Source of the DNA: Microbacterium arabinogalactanolyticum
GTDB lineage: Bacteria > Actinomycetota > Actinomycetes > Actinomycetales > Microbacteriaceae
Direction of reading: 5' to 3'
Assembly (NCBI RefSeq): GCF_030268005.1
Contig: NZ_BRZC01000003.1
Span: 1 to 64,000, forward strand
Length of the DNA stretch: 64,000 bases
Part shown: piece by piece, positions 16,819-26,495 of the stretch
Layout: every line of letters begins with the position of its first letter
Position numbering within the stretch: position 1 is the first letter of the stretch
Notes under the pieces: model-generated
Told to the model about the DNA's origin: nothing
What the model saw: only the letters and a program-made list of their open reading frames with translations
The model's database searches: none
Translations under genes and position numbers: made by a program

Positions 16819-17876
16819 GCGATCCTCACTCTCGGGTCGAGCACGCCGTAGAGCAGGTCGACGACGAAGTTGATCACCAGGTAGATGACGCCGACCACCA
16901 GGCCGACGCCCATGATCCCGGGGAGATCCAGGTTGGCCGCCGAGTTGTAGGCGTAGGTGCCCAGGCCCGGCCAGGCGAACACCGACTCGACCAGGACGGT
17001 GCCCGACAGCAACGACCCGAAGGCCACGCCCACCACGGTCAGCACCGGCAGGGCCGCACCACGCAGCACGTAGTCGACGATCACGCGGAGGGCCGGCAGG
17101 CCCTTGGCACGCGCCGCACGCACGTAGTCGCTGGCGAGCACCTCCAGCACAGAGGTGCGGATGAACCGGGTGAGCAGTCCGATGGTCACCAGCGACAGCA
17201 CCATGACCGGCAGCGCCAGGTGCGCCATGGCATCCGCCCAGCCGACGCCGTCTCCGTCGAGCAGGTAGTCGATCGTGTAGAGCCCGGTCACCCGCGGCGG
17301 CGGGATGATCGACGGCGAGACCCGCCCGGAGCCCGGCGCGATGCGCAGGTTCAGGAAGAACACGTAGAAGCTGACGAGCGCCAGCCAGAAGGTCGGCACG
17401 CTCAGCCCGATCAGCGTGACGATGCGCACGATCTGGTCGGTGACCAGGCCGCGGCGGTACGCGGCGAGGGTGCCGAGCACCAGACTCACCGCCAGGCTGA
17501 GGATGATCGCGCAGATCGCGATCTCGATCGTGGCGGGCACGGCGGTGGCGAGGTCCTTCGTCACCGGCTGCCCGGTGACCAGGGACACGCCCAGGTCACC
17601 GCGCAGCAGCTTGCCCATGTAGATGAAGTACTGCACGAACAGGGGCTGATCCAGGCCCTGCGCCTTGATGAACGCGGCGCGGGTCTCGGGGTTCTGCGAT
17701 GCACCCTCACCCAGTGCCGCGGAGACGGGGTCTCCGGGCACCAGGTTGGTGAGCAGGAACGTCACGACCGTGACGCCGATCAGCAGCAGCAGGGACGTGC
17801 CGGCCCGGCGCAGCAGGTACCCCGCGAGGGGTGACTTCTTCCGCTGCGCCTGGGTCCGCACAGCCACTGTCGTCAT
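16815..17876 (-). CDS. Dipeptide/oligopeptide ABC transporter permease (DppB type), importer 1
   Basis: The protein has 353 residues. The ATG at 17876 lies 14 bases after the binding-protein stop; a longer in-frame extension overlaps that gene and is a shadow. It has YLLRRAGTSLLLLIGVTVVTFLL as first span, the LVPGDP motif, six predicted spans, and the EAA loop DYVRAARAKGLPALRVIVDYV. The C-terminus LLYGVLDPRVRI is typical of DppB. Confidence 0.93.
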   Translation of the reverse strand: MTTVAVRTQAQRKKSPLAGYLLRRAGTSLLLLIGVTVVTFLLTNLVPGDPVSAALGEGASQNPETRAAFIKAQGLDQPLFVQYFIYMGKLLRGDLGVSLVTGQPVTKDLATAVPATIEIAICAIILSLAVSLVLGTLAAYRRGLVTDQIVRIVTLIGLSVPTFWLALVSFYVFFLNLRIAPGSGRVSPSIIPPPRVTGLYTIDYLLDGDGVGWADAMAHLALPVMVLSLVTIGLLTRFIRTSVLEVLASDYVRAARAKGLPALRVIVDYVLRGAALPVLTVVGVAFGSLLSGTVLVESVFAWPGLGTYAYNSAANLDLPGIMGVGLVVGVIYLVINFVVDLLYGVLDPRVRIA

Positions 17877-17890
17877 CACGGTCGGTCCGT

Positions 17891-19483
17891 TCAGCCGGCG
17901 GGCGTGATCTCGGCGATGTCCATCTCCCACACGGAGTTGTACACGGCGCCTGCGACCTTGCCGGAGGTGGCGATGTTGCGGCCGGGGACGATCATCGGCA
18001 CGAACGGGCCCTTGGCCTGCATCTCCTCGGCGAACTTCGTGAACGCCTCCTCGCGCTGCTTCGGGTCGGTCGCGCTGGCGGCGCCGGCGGCGAGTCCTGC
18101 GATCTCGGGATCGGCGGATGCCTCCCAGCCGGAGCGCAGGCCGACCTTCAGGCCCGGGGCGAAGGGCAGGAAATTCGCGGAGTCGGCGTAATCCGGGCCC
18201 CAGAACCACAGGCCGAAGCCCTCCTTGCCGTTGACGTACGCGTCCAGCTCGGTGGCGAACGGCGCCGGTGCCAGCTCGACGTTCACGCCCGCGTCCTTCA
18301 GCTGCGACTGGATGCGCTCGGCCAGCGGGGTGAACTCGACGCCGCCGACCGGGTAGTCGTTCGGGAACTGCAGCTTGAGCGTCTGGCCGGTGTACCCGGC
18401 CTCGGCGAGCGCGGCCTTGGACTTCGCGAGGTCCTGGCTGACGCCCTTCGGGAGCGCGCCCTCGAACCCGGGCGGGATGACGCCGGTGGCCTGCACGGCG
18501 CCGGCGCCGGCGAGCTCGAGCAGCTTCGGGTAGTCGAGTGCGTAGCGGATGCCCTCGGCGAGCTTCACGTTCGCGAGGTCACCAGCGATGCCCTTGGACT
18601 GGTTCAGGAGCAGGAAGATGGTCTGGCCGGACGGCACCGAGTCGACCTTGATGCCGTCGCCGAGCCCGGCGACCTGGTCGCCGTTGAGGTCCATCGCGAC
18701 CATCGAGTCGCCGCCCTTGAGGTTGGCGAGCTGGGTGGCGCTCTCGGTGACGTTGCGGATGACGACACGGTCGTAGGCGGGCTTCTCGTCGCCGTTGTAC
18801 TTGTCGTTCTTCTTCAGCACGATCTGCGAGCTGAGGTCGAGAGAGCCGAGCACGAAGGGGCCGGAGCCGGCGGAGGCGCCGTCGAGGTACTTCTGCGCGG
18901 TGTCCTTGCCGTCGGTCGCGCCGCCGTTCTTCTTGACCACGTCGGAGTTCACGATGCCGAGGGCCGGGTTCGCGAGGATCGCGGGCAGCTGCAGCAGCGG
19001 CGTCTCGGTGGTGAAGGTGACCGTCTTGGCATCCACCTCCTTGATGGTCACGCCGGAGAGCAGGAAGTTCGGCTTGGCGTCGGCCATCCCCTGGATGCGC
19101 TGCAGCGAGAAGACGACGTCCTTCGCCTCGACCGGCGAGCCGTCGGAGAAGACCCGGCCGTCCTCGATCGTGAAGGTGAACTCGGTGGCCGTGTCGTTGG
19201 CCTTCCACGACGCCAGGCCCGGGATCGGAGTGGAGACGTCGGAGCCCTTGAAGTCGACGAGCGTCTCGTACATCGCCTTCGCGAGCATGTTGCCCGTCGG
19301 GTCGTAGGTGTGGCCCGGGTCTGCGGTCTCGACCGAGAACGCGGTGTCGATCACCAGCGAACCACCGGAGGTGTTCGATCCGTTGCTGCTGTTGTTCGCG
19401 GAGTTTCCTCCCGAGCAGCCTGTGAGGGCGAGGAGCGCGACCGCTCCGAGGGCGATCGCCGACGTGCGCAGGGTCGACAGCAT
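17891..19483 (-). CDS. Peptide-binding lipoprotein (SBP family 5), importer 1
   Basis: The protein has 530 residues. Lipobox LTGC (20-23) is followed by an Asn/Ser linker. Family 5 features include AKAMYETLVDFKG, FTFTIEDGRVFSDGSPVEAKDVVFSLQRI and a C-terminal WFWGPDYADSANFLPF. It captures substrate outside the membrane and delivers it to the two permeases encoded downstream. A strong GGAGGT ribosome binding site precedes the start. The ligand (peptide, opine or other) cannot be told from sequence. Confidence 0.94.
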   Translation of the reverse strand: MLSTLRTSAIALGAVALLALTGCSGGNSANNSSNGSNTSGGSLVIDTAFSVETADPGHTYDPTGNMLAKAMYETLVDFKGSDVSTPIPGLASWKANDTATEFTFTIEDGRVFSDGSPVEAKDVVFSLQRIQGMADAKPNFLLSGVTIKEVDAKTVTFTTETPLLQLPAILANPALGIVNSDVVKKNGGATDGKDTAQKYLDGASAGSGPFVLGSLDLSSQIVLKKNDKYNGDEKPAYDRVVIRNVTESATQLANLKGGDSMVAMDLNGDQVAGLGDGIKVDSVPSGQTIFLLLNQSKGIAGDLANVKLAEGIRYALDYPKLLELAGAGAVQATGVIPPGFEGALPKGVSQDLAKSKAALAEAGYTGQTLKLQFPNDYPVGGVEFTPLAERIQSQLKDAGVNVELAPAPFATELDAYVNGKEGFGLWFWGPDYADSANFLPFAPGLKVGLRSGWEASADPEIAGLAAGAASATDPKQREEAFTKFAEEMQAKGPFVPMIVPGRNIATSGKVAGAVYNSVWEMDIAEITPAG

Positions 19484-19578
19484 GGGTACCTCCGTTGGCA
19501 GGGTGGATTCGGGGAGTCCAGATCGCCCTACAGTGGACGACCGTGATCAGATTCCCATGATGTGCGACGATCTGTCCA

Positions 19579-19593
19579 ATGACATTGCGTCAT
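19579..19593. promoter_or_regulatory. Candidate Lrp/AsnC operator in divergent promoter region
   Basis: ATGAC-ATTGC-GTCAT is a 15-base dyad with a five-base centre, the size of known Lrp-family sites. It lies between the divergent ABC operon and the Lrp-type regulator gene, 42 bases before the regulator start. The match is by shape only. Confidence 0.4.
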
Positions 19594-19634
19594 GAAGACA
19601 GAGTCTGCTCGAACAATGGAGATTGGAATGCAGA

Positions 19635-20222
19635 ATGTCCAGCACTGAGGCTGAACACAACAAGGATTCTGGACGAAGTGCCGCCGCCCTGGATGCTGTC
19701 GCCTACCGCATCCTCGATCTTCTGCGCGAGAACGGACGCATCTCGATCGCCGCGCTGGCCGAGAAGGTGGGCATCTCGCGCGCGAACGCGTACACCCGGG
19801 TGGAATCGCTCATGGCGGATGGCGTGATCACCGGTTTCAGCGCCCGCGTCGACCCGGCGCGGGCCGGGCTCTCCATCGGCGCGATGATCTTCGTCACGGT
19901 GTACCCGCAGGCGTGGGCCTCGTTCCGTGCGCAGATCGCGGACATGCCCGACGTCGAGTACTGCGCGGTCACCACCGGCGAGCACGACGCGATGCTGCTG
20001 ATCCGCGCCACCGATGTCAGCGGGGTGCACGCCTTCTCCACCGGCGTCATCGCGCAGCTGCCCGAAGTCCGCACCGTCGTCAGCGTGGTGGTGCTGGACG
20101 AGGTGATCCGGCGCCCCTACGTGCTGCCCCCGGACCTTCCCGAGCGCAACCTGGACGCACCGCTCGGGATGACCCAGTGGACGCCCGCGACCGCCGGGCG
20201 GGATGCCCTGCCGCCGCGCTGA
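19635..20222 (+). CDS. Lrp/AsnC family transcriptional regulator
   Basis: The protein has 195 residues from the ATG at 19635, which has GGA seven bases upstream; a TTG at 19623 is an alternative. The N-terminal winged helix (about 20-75) reads ILDLLRENGRISIAALAEKVGISRANAYTRVESL. The C-terminal RAM domain (about 85-160) binds an effector and oligomerises. The C-terminus is about 35 residues longer than classical Lrp and Pro-rich. It faces the importer 1 operon across 151 bases, so local control in response to an amino acid or peptide is likely. Confidence 0.92.
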   Translation: MSSTEAEHNKDSGRSAAALDAVAYRILDLLRENGRISIAALAEKVGISRANAYTRVESLMADGVITGFSARVDPARAGLSIGAMIFVTVYPQAWASFRAQIADMPDVEYCAVTTGEHDAMLLIRATDVSGVHAFSTGVIAQLPEVRTVVSVVVLDEVIRRPYVLPPDLPERNLDAPLGMTQWTPATAGRDALPPR

Positions 20223-20248
20223 CACGGCACCGGACACCCCCGCCGGGA

Positions 20249-20608
20249 TCAGCCCGCCGCAGTCTCCACGCACACGCTGAGCTGAGGAGCGCCGTGCATC
20301 TCGTAGTGCTCGACGAGGCGCAGCATCCCGTCATCGCCGCGCTCGATGTCGCTCTCGCCGTCTCCTGTGACGACCTCACCGGTCGCGGCCAGCACGTGCA
20401 CGAAGGACACCTGGATCGTGTCACCGCTGCGGGTGCCGACGAATCGTCCGATCGTGACGGTGTCTCCCGTGTAGTCGCCCCAGATCACGCCGTCCTGCTC
20501 GAAGTAGCGGAAGACGCTCGGCGCGTCGGGGTCGACCGCCGAGGTCGTGGACGAGACCATCCTGAAGGTGCGGCCGTCGAGCGTGGGGAGGGTGCTTGTC
20601 TGAGTCAC
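20249..20608 (-). CDS. Small conserved protein of the family often labelled N-acetylglutamate synthase-like
   Basis: The protein has 119 residues from the GTG at 20608. It contains LDGRTFRMVSSTTSAV, FRYFEQDGVIWGDYTGDTV, IGRFVGTRSGDTIQVSFVHV and a terminal VEHYEMHG. The alternating strands suggest a small beta barrel of the lipocalin kind. Homologous short proteins are commonly annotated N-acetylglutamate synthase without enzyme motifs, and no acetyltransferase motif is visible here. The start is 29 bases from the divergent gene at 20638, leaving little leader. Longer frames upstream overlap that gene. Confidence 0.75.
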   Translation of the reverse strand: MTQTSTLPTLDGRTFRMVSSTTSAVDPDAPSVFRYFEQDGVIWGDYTGDTVTIGRFVGTRSGDTIQVSFVHVLAATGEVVTGDGESDIERGDDGMLRLVEHYEMHGAPQLSVCVETAAG

Positions 20609-20637
20609 CCATAGATCATGGCAGGTACCGTTGTGCC

Positions 20638-21606
20638 ATGGAGTGGATCGCTGACCCCTCCCCGGGGGGATGGCTGCGCGAGCGGCTGGACGAGGGGTAC
20701 GCCACGATGCACGGCGTGGTGCCACGCGGGTTCCCGGCGTATGCGCGCATCTTCCACCCGGCCTACGTGCGGTCGCTGCCGGATCGCGCGGTGCCGACGC
20801 CGCAGGACTACGCACGGATGACGGATGCCGAGAGCGCCGCCCTGCACGGCGCCTACATCGACGAGACCACGACCTGGGCGGAGACCGCCGAGGCATTCGG
20901 CACGCAGCTTCATCCCCTCGCCCAGTGGCAGCGCGTGGTGCGCACCCCCGGCGACGGCGACTGGCGCACCAGGAACGCACCCGACGGGCGCGAGTTCACC
21001 TCGCCCGAGGAGGGCTCGATGCCGCCCGAGCTGCTCGCGGCGATCGCCCGCCACCTGGTCGCGCACACCACGACGCCGGGTGCCGGGTTCGCCGCGCTCT
21101 GGGAGGGCCACGGCGGCCTGCTGGGGCACTTCGGGCAGACTCCGTCGCGCGCGTTCCTGATGTTCGGCGACGAGCCGGGCCACGAGCGGATGCTGGAGCG
21201 CAGCATCCACAACCCGTTCGAGGACGCGTTCCGCAAGCCCCGTTGGCAGCCCGGCATCCTGTCCGAGGAGATCTCGAAGGGCGCACGCCTGGAGCTCCCC
21301 GGTCGTGACCACGTGCTGTTCTCCGCGCCGCCGCGGGCGTTCGCCGACCCCGCCTGGGTGCTCGACGCCCCCTGGCGGGACGTCGAGGCCGAGGAGCACG
21401 GCTTCTCGCCGTCGGCACAGCATCCGAGCCTGATCTGGCCGGACGACCGGGCGTGGGCGCTGATCAGCGAGATCGACTACGACTCCACGATCGTCGCCGG
21501 CTCGGCGGACCTCATCCGCGCAATCTGCGAGGATCCCGCCATCGAAGCGCTGCCCGTCACGGAGAACGCCGATCTGACCTGGGATGCCGACGAGGTGAAC
21601 CGATGA
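20638..21606 (+). CDS. Conserved hypothetical protein
   Basis: The protein has 322 residues from the ATG at 20638. It begins MEWIADPSPGGWLRERLDEG and continues MHGVVPRGFPAYARIFHPAY. Many Trp, Pro and acidic residues and no membrane span or signal peptide suggest a soluble cytoplasmic protein. I recall similar proteins in Microbacteriaceae but know no function. It overlaps the next gene by ATGA and is probably coupled to it. Confidence 0.85.
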   Translation: MEWIADPSPGGWLRERLDEGYATMHGVVPRGFPAYARIFHPAYVRSLPDRAVPTPQDYARMTDAESAALHGAYIDETTTWAETAEAFGTQLHPLAQWQRVVRTPGDGDWRTRNAPDGREFTSPEEGSMPPELLAAIARHLVAHTTTPGAGFAALWEGHGGLLGHFGQTPSRAFLMFGDEPGHERMLERSIHNPFEDAFRKPRWQPGILSEEISKGARLELPGRDHVLFSAPPRAFADPAWVLDAPWRDVEAEEHGFSPSAQHPSLIWPDDRAWALISEIDYDSTIVAGSADLIRAICEDPAIEALPVTENADLTWDADEVNR

Positions 21607-22832
21607 CCAACCCGCCGACGCAGACGTACCCGTTCGACACGCGGCCGCTCACCGATCCGGTCGACCCGCGCGCGGTCAGCGAGTTCTGGCGCTCGATCCG
21701 CTCCCGCCACCCCACCTCCGCGAGCACGATCGTGGCCTGGGTGATCATCGGCGTCGTCGCGATCATGATCCTCGTGCCGATGTTCGGGATCACCGTGATC
21801 GGCATCATCGCCAGCGGTTCCGGCATGGGGCCGGCGGGCGGCGTGTTCAGCATCCCGTTCCTCATCATGCTCGTCGCCCTGGGCGCGGGTGTGCCGATCG
21901 GCATCGTGAGCATGCGCCGCAAGCGCGCGGAGGCGTTCCGAATCGCGCAGTTCGCGGCCGCGAACGGAATGGCATACGAGCACCAGGTGAACCAGCCGGC
22001 CCTTCCGGGGATGATCTTCGGCAACGGCTCCAGCCGGGTGGGGTCCTCACTGGTGCGCGGCTACTCGCCGCGGTTCGTCGAGTTCGGCAACTACCGGTAC
22101 ACGACCGGCTCGGGCAAGAACCAGACCACCCACCACTGGGGCTATGTGGCCGTCAAGCTCGACGTGCCGCTGCCGAACATCGTGCTCGACGCGCTCGGCA
22201 ACAACGCCCTGGGCAGCAACCTGCCTGCGACGTTCTCGCGCGACCAGCGCCTCTCGCTCGAGGGCGACTTCGACCGGTACTTCTCGCTGTACTGCCCCCG
22301 CGGCTACGAGGCGGATGCCCTGTACCTGTTCACACCCGACATCATGGCGCGCTTCATCGACCACGCCGCCCAGCTCGACGTCGAGATCGTCGACGACTGG
22401 ATGTTCCTCTACATGCAGCGGCCGGCGTCGACGACGGATGCCGCCACCTGGGCGTGGCTGTTCGGCACCGTCGGTGCCCTGATGACGAAGTTCGACCAGT
22501 GGGCGCGCTGGCGCGATGACCGGCTGCGCGAGGCGCAGTCCTCGGCAGATGGGTCCCTGAGCCTGTCGAAGGGTCCGACCGCTCCCCCGCTGCAGCCCGG
22601 CATGCCGGCGCCGACGGCCCCCGCGGGATTCGACGCGGTCCCCGCGCCCGCCGGACCGCTGCCTTTCGCGCCGCCCGCCGGGATGCTGGCTCCGCCGCCC
22701 GGCGTCGCCGTGCAGGGCCGCCGTCTGAAGCGGGGCGTCTCGTGGGTGACGATCGTGGCGATCCTGCTCATGCTGGGCTTCTTCATCGTGCCGCAGTTCC
22801 TGGGCATCCTGGGCTTCGCCCTCTTCCGCTGA
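21603..22832 (+). CDS. Membrane protein of unknown function
   Basis: The protein has 409 residues. Two hydrophobic spans near the N-terminus (about 42-70 and 82-105) are followed by a soluble domain (110-310) with YRYTTGSGKNQTTHHWGYVAV and FDRYFSLYCPRGYEADALYLF. A Pro/Ala linker (about 318-375) leads to a last span (about 385-408). The linker contains LSLSKG, encoded by a dispersed DNA repeat. It is translationally coupled to the hypothetical protein upstream. Confidence 0.85.
   Translation: MTNPPTQTYPFDTRPLTDPVDPRAVSEFWRSIRSRHPTSASTIVAWVIIGVVAIMILVPMFGITVIGIIASGSGMGPAGGVFSIPFLIMLVALGAGVPIGIVSMRRKRAEAFRIAQFAAANGMAYEHQVNQPALPGMIFGNGSSRVGSSLVRGYSPRFVEFGNYRYTTGSGKNQTTHHWGYVAVKLDVPLPNIVLDALGNNALGSNLPATFSRDQRLSLEGDFDRYFSLYCPRGYEADALYLFTPDIMARFIDHAAQLDVEIVDDWMFLYMQRPASTTDAATWAWLFGTVGALMTKFDQWARWRDDRLREAQSSADGSLSLSKGPTAPPLQPGMPAPTAPAGFDAVPAPAGPLPFAPPAGMLAPPPGVAVQGRRLKRGVSWVTIVAILLMLGFFIVPQFLGILGFALFR
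22551..22577 (+). repeat. Dispersed repeat unit inside a coding linker
   Basis: GGGTCCCTGAGCCTGTCGAAGG is a sequence I recall as a recurrent element in Microbacteriaceae genomes, read in reverse as CCTTCGACAGGCTCAGG. Here it encodes SLSLSKGP within a low-complexity linker. A variant (CCTTCGACCGGCTCAGCA) lies just after trxA at 47249. Confidence 0.6.
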
Positions 22833-22842
22833 CGCCGGAAGC

Positions 22843-23244
22843 TCAGGACTGCGCGGGCGCGAGCCCGAAATACTCCAGCTCCGCGTCGTTCAGCATCCGC
22901 GACCGGGTGAGGAAACGCATCCCGGTCGGGCCCTCCACGCTGAACCCCGCACCGCGGCCTGGCACCGCGTCGACGGTCAGGTGCGTGTACTTCCAGTACT
23001 CGAACTGGGACTCCGACATGTACATCTCGACGGGGGCGTCCAGCCCGACGTCGAGGTCGCCGAGCTTCACATCGCTCGGTCCCGTGATGAACATCCCGAC
23101 CGGATAGCACATGGGCGACGACCCGTCGCAGCATCCGCCCGACTGATGGAACATCAGCGGGCCGTGCTGCGCCGTGAGATCGCGGATGAGGGATGCCGCG
23201 GCATCCGTGACGTCCACCCGCTCGTACCTGCCGATGCTGACCAT
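22843..23244 (-). CDS. DUF779 family protein, partner of aldehyde dehydrogenase
   Basis: The protein has 133 residues. It has the family signature HQSGGCCDGSSPMCYP (residues about 33-48), a Cys-rich loop likely to bind metal, and YWKYTHLTVDAVPGRGAGFSVEGP. DUF779 genes regularly follow ExaC/AldB-type aldehyde dehydrogenase genes, as here with a 66-base gap. The biochemical role is unknown. Confidence 0.92.
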   Translation of the reverse strand: MVSIGRYERVDVTDAAASLIRDLTAQHGPLMFHQSGGCCDGSSPMCYPVGMFITGPSDVKLGDLDVGLDAPVEMYMSESQFEYWKYTHLTVDAVPGRGAGFSVEGPTGMRFLTRSRMLNDAELEYFGLAPAQS

Positions 23245-23310
23245 GGGCCCTCTTCCCTCCTGCGTGCATGGAATCCGGGCGGGGCCTCCCGGCCCCGCCC
23301 GGACGGTGGA

Positions 23311-24858
<1,548 letters not shown>

Positions 24859-24964
24859 GGCGTCTCCTTCGACATCCGGCGGCTCCGATGCCGCACGATC
24901 TGATGCGTCGAAAGTAGGTCGCCCGAGGTTGCAGTCCCGTGCGTCACGTTGCATCGGGTTGCGA

Positions 24965-26362
24965 CTAGGCGGACGCCTCGAGCTTCTCGATCCGGCTGAC
25001 CAGACCCGCTCGCCGCGGCGAGCGCGCCGGCAGCATCTCCAGGCACAGGCGCAGCACCTCGACGTCGTCGGCGCCCTCGGGGATGTCGGCGTAGCTGAGC
25101 AGCACGTCCACACTCGCCTCGGTGAGCATGGTCTCGCGCAGCGTGCCGCGCAGCCCCTCCCGCAGTTCCACGACGCCCGGGGCGTCGGAGTCGGGCAGCA
25201 CCGGACCCCGGTAGGCCGAGAGCGCCACCCGGTGCGCACCGCGATCCAGCAGCGAGAGCACGTTCTGCGCGTCGGTCTCCAGCGCGATCGGCAGCCGGTA
25301 GGGGCGGGACTGCGGCACGAGCTCGGGAGAGATCCGCTCCAGCACCTTGCGCAGGCGCACCATCTCCGGCCGCAGCGTGTCCGGCGACGCACCCTCGCCG
25401 TAGACGAGCTCGGCCAGCCGGTCCGCCGAGAGGCCCTGCCGGTGCACCGCGAGCATCAGCAGGATCTCGGCATGCCGGGCACTGAGCTCGATGACCCGCT
25501 CCCCCGAAGACGCGTCCCCGGCGGCCTCGAGCCGGGCGCGGTCACGACCGAGCACCTGCAGCTGGGCTCGCTGCACGCTGGCACGGAGGGGACGGCGGGG
25601 AGCGGATGCCGTGGCCGGCGCCTCGGCGCGCGCCCGGAGCCGCGCGATCATCAGCTCCGCCTCCACCGCGCGCGCGGTGGCGTCCACCAGCATCCGCGCC
25701 TGCGGCGTCGCCGCCTCGCTCCCGCCGGTGACGTCGAGCACGCCCAGGATGCGGCGCGTCTCGGGGTCGAACACGGGTGCCGCCGTGCAGGACCACGGCT
25801 GCACGAGCCGGTTGTAGTGCTCGGCGTGGTGGATCTGCACCGACTCGCCCAGCGCAAGGGCGGTGCCCGGCGCGGCTGTGCCCACGACGGCCTCCGACCA
25901 GTTCGCCCCCTCGACGAAGCCCATCTCGCCCGAGAGCATCCGCTGCTGCAGATCGCCCTCCACCCACAGCAGCCGCCCCGCGTGGTCGCCGACCGCGACG
26001 ATCACCCCGGAGTCCTCCGGTGCGCCGGGCAGCAGCAGCGTGCGGATCAGGTCCATCGCCCCTGCCAGGGGGTGCGCGGTGCGGTAGGTCTCCAGCGCCT
26101 CCCGCGTGAAGTCCAGCCGTGGCAGCCCTTCGGCACCGACCCGGTCCCGCCAGGCGCGCTGCCACGAGTCCCGCACGATCGGACGCACCTGCTGCAGGCG
26201 CCGATCGTCGAGATTGCCGGCGACGAGCTCCTCATGCGCGCGCTCGATGAGCAGCCGCGACGCCTCCGGCGAGGGGTCGCGCGACGATGACCATCCAGAC
26301 GGCACAGAGCCTCCGTTCGGCGCTGACGGGGTGTGCCCAGTGTAGGTCGGATGCCCGGTCAC
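24965..26362 (-). CDS. GAF-domain transcriptional regulator with C-terminal winged helix (AcoR-like sensor)
   Basis: The protein has 465 residues. The N-terminal region (about 30-110; [14 protein letters not shown]) and GAF domain (about 110-250; [50 protein letters not shown]) resemble AcoR/DhaR sensors of alcohol and aldehyde metabolism. The AAA+ and Fis domains of AcoR are missing. The C-terminal part instead reads [34 protein letters not shown], a winged helix, followed by a helical BTAD-like region. It likely activates the downstream aldehyde dehydrogenase gene. Confidence 0.85.
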   Translation of the reverse strand: MTGHPTYTGHTPSAPNGGSVPSGWSSSRDPSPEASRLLIERAHEELVAGNLDDRRLQQVRPIVRDSWQRAWRDRVGAEGLPRLDFTREALETYRTAHPLAGAMDLIRTLLLPGAPEDSGVIVAVGDHAGRLLWVEGDLQQRMLSGEMGFVEGANWSEAVVGTAAPGTALALGESVQIHHAEHYNRLVQPWSCTAAPVFDPETRRILGVLDVTGGSEAATPQARMLVDATARAVEAELMIARLRARAEAPATASAPRRPLRASVQRAQLQVLGRDRARLEAAGDASSGERVIELSARHAEILLMLAVHRQGLSADRLAELVYGEGASPDTLRPEMVRLRKVLERISPELVPQSRPYRLPIALETDAQNVLSLLDRGAHRVALSAYRGPVLPDSDAPGVVELREGLRGTLRETMLTEASVDVLLSYADIPEGADDVEVLRLCLEMLPARSPRRAGLVSRIEKLEASA

Positions 26363-26384
26363 GGGGAACGGGTGGCGCGCGGGC

Positions 26385-26458
26385 GAGAACAGGAGAACAG
26401 CTCAGTGCAGGAGAGATCTCGCGTGTTCCCTCCTGTTCCGGGCGTTTCTCCTGTTCTC
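26385..26458. promoter_or_regulatory. Inverted repeat upstream of GAF regulator gene
   Basis: GAGAACAGGAGAA (26385-26397) pairs exactly with TTCTCCTGTTCTC (26446-26458), and TCCTGTTCC at 26431 is a third partial copy. The group lies in the 133-base gap between the importer 2 operon and the regulator start. It could be an operator for the regulator or a terminator stem for the operon, but the 48-base spacer favours protein binding. Confidence 0.5.
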
Positions 26459-26495
26459 AGTCCCTGATCGGAGCGGATGCCTGCGGAACGGCCGG

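Noticed and set aside
20249..20980. 243-residue minus-strand frame starting at 20980
   Set aside because: Its first half overlaps a well-supported plus-strand gene. The conserved part begins at the GTG at 20608, so the shorter form was annotated.
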